Source: Streblospio benedicti (taxonomy: Eukaryota; Annelida; Polychaeta; Spionida; Spionidae). From it: 64,000 bases of DNA. Under the pieces are notes generated by a model. The model saw only the letters and a list, made by a program, of their open reading frames with translations, was not told where the DNA came from and did no database searches. Location of the stretch: NCBI GenBank assembly GCA_019095985.1, contig CM032662.1:34809263-34873262 (forward strand). The letters run 5' to 3'. Of this stretch, positions 63,501 through 64,000 are shown one piece after another. The stretch's first letter is position 1, and every line of letters starts with the position of its first letter. A program made the position numbers and the translations under genes.

Positions 63501-64000
63501 CTGTTATCAGACTTTAATTCTATTATTCAAGTAACACTGTTTAGATTCAAGTTGACTTCTATATTTAAAGAATGAATAAAATAACTTATTCTTCTAAATA
63601 AAGCGCAGCTCTTGAGTTGTTATGGATGGAAACTTTGAGATAGCTTCTTAATGAAATATAAACATAATGTGTTTGATGATGCTGTTGAAAAACGTCACCT
63701 AAACACTTTAGGTTTAAAACGTACAGCAAAAGTGTTTTGAGTGGCTAACAATGACAGTCAATCAGTAGATAATCGATGTTAGGTTCATGCACTAGGCCCC
63801 ATCTACAGTGGTACCTTACCAGCTAGCTAATGCAAATGAAAATTCTATGTCAGAAAAGTAGATCTGTATGTTTATAATAGATCGCGTTAGGCTTACATCC
63901 AAATTTAGCACCAGTAGGAATTTAGCTATTTTACATGTATTGAAGATAAATATATATAAACAAATAGGTTTTAGTAGAACTTGATGATACTAGTATATGA
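60534..64000. other. KLF upstream intron to window end, nothing recognised
   Basis: AT-rich. I searched the minus strand for the first KLF finger (TYTKSSHLKAHLRTH-type) and did not find it. Short frames have no recognisable domain. Confidence 0.45.

Overview
This looks like draft nuclear DNA from an invertebrate animal. It is AT-rich, has multi-kilobase introns packed with repeats, long dinucleotide tracts and one 100-base scaffold gap (8032-8131). A melatonin-receptor-type GPCR, a Kruppel-like factor, a RING/B-box protein and a Penelope-like retroelement together fit a marine invertebrate, perhaps a non-vertebrate deuterostome. The species cannot be fixed from the sequence alone.

Layout. 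Positions 1-8500: a (TA)n tract, a 259-residue protein of unknown function on the minus strand (759-1538), and small DNA elements. These include a TTAA-flanked element (2543-3440), a 1.4-kb tandem duplication (4912-7515) whose two copies each caught a different mobile element, and an apparent false duplication on either side of the scaffold gap. Positions 10763-36716: a class A GPCR of the melatonin-receptor type on the plus strand, assembled here from eight exons (399 codons). Its 18.3-kb first intron holds a tandem segmental duplication interrupted by a 3.6-kb foldback element, and an antisense Penelope-like element with inverted ends. Its second intron holds another long inverted repeat. 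The start of exon 5 is partly duplicated in tandem, with its own splice acceptor. Positions 38489-39391: an intronless RING/B-box/coiled-coil protein. Positions 40555-42920: two single-exon minus-strand genes for related small multi-pass membrane proteins of no recognised family. Positions 51011-52093: the last two coding exons of a Kruppel-like factor on the minus strand. Its 3' flank is a quiet AT-rich block. Its upstream intron runs to the window edge and contains a 5'-truncated LINE, itself split by a dimer of a composite MITE.

The host genes are not functionally linked: a receptor, a probable E3 ligase, two membrane proteins and a transcription factor are simply neighbours. The most informative parts are the duplications. 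They preserve pre-insertion sites next to filled ones, so insertion targets and element ends can be read directly. The observations most worth a second look are the duplicated exon-5 acceptor, which would make a truncated receptor, the unclassified membrane-protein pair, the repeated motif in the 259-residue protein, and the CA-flanked composite MITE. I see no clear operon-like or defence-type system; this is an ordinary animal locus with heavy repeat activity.
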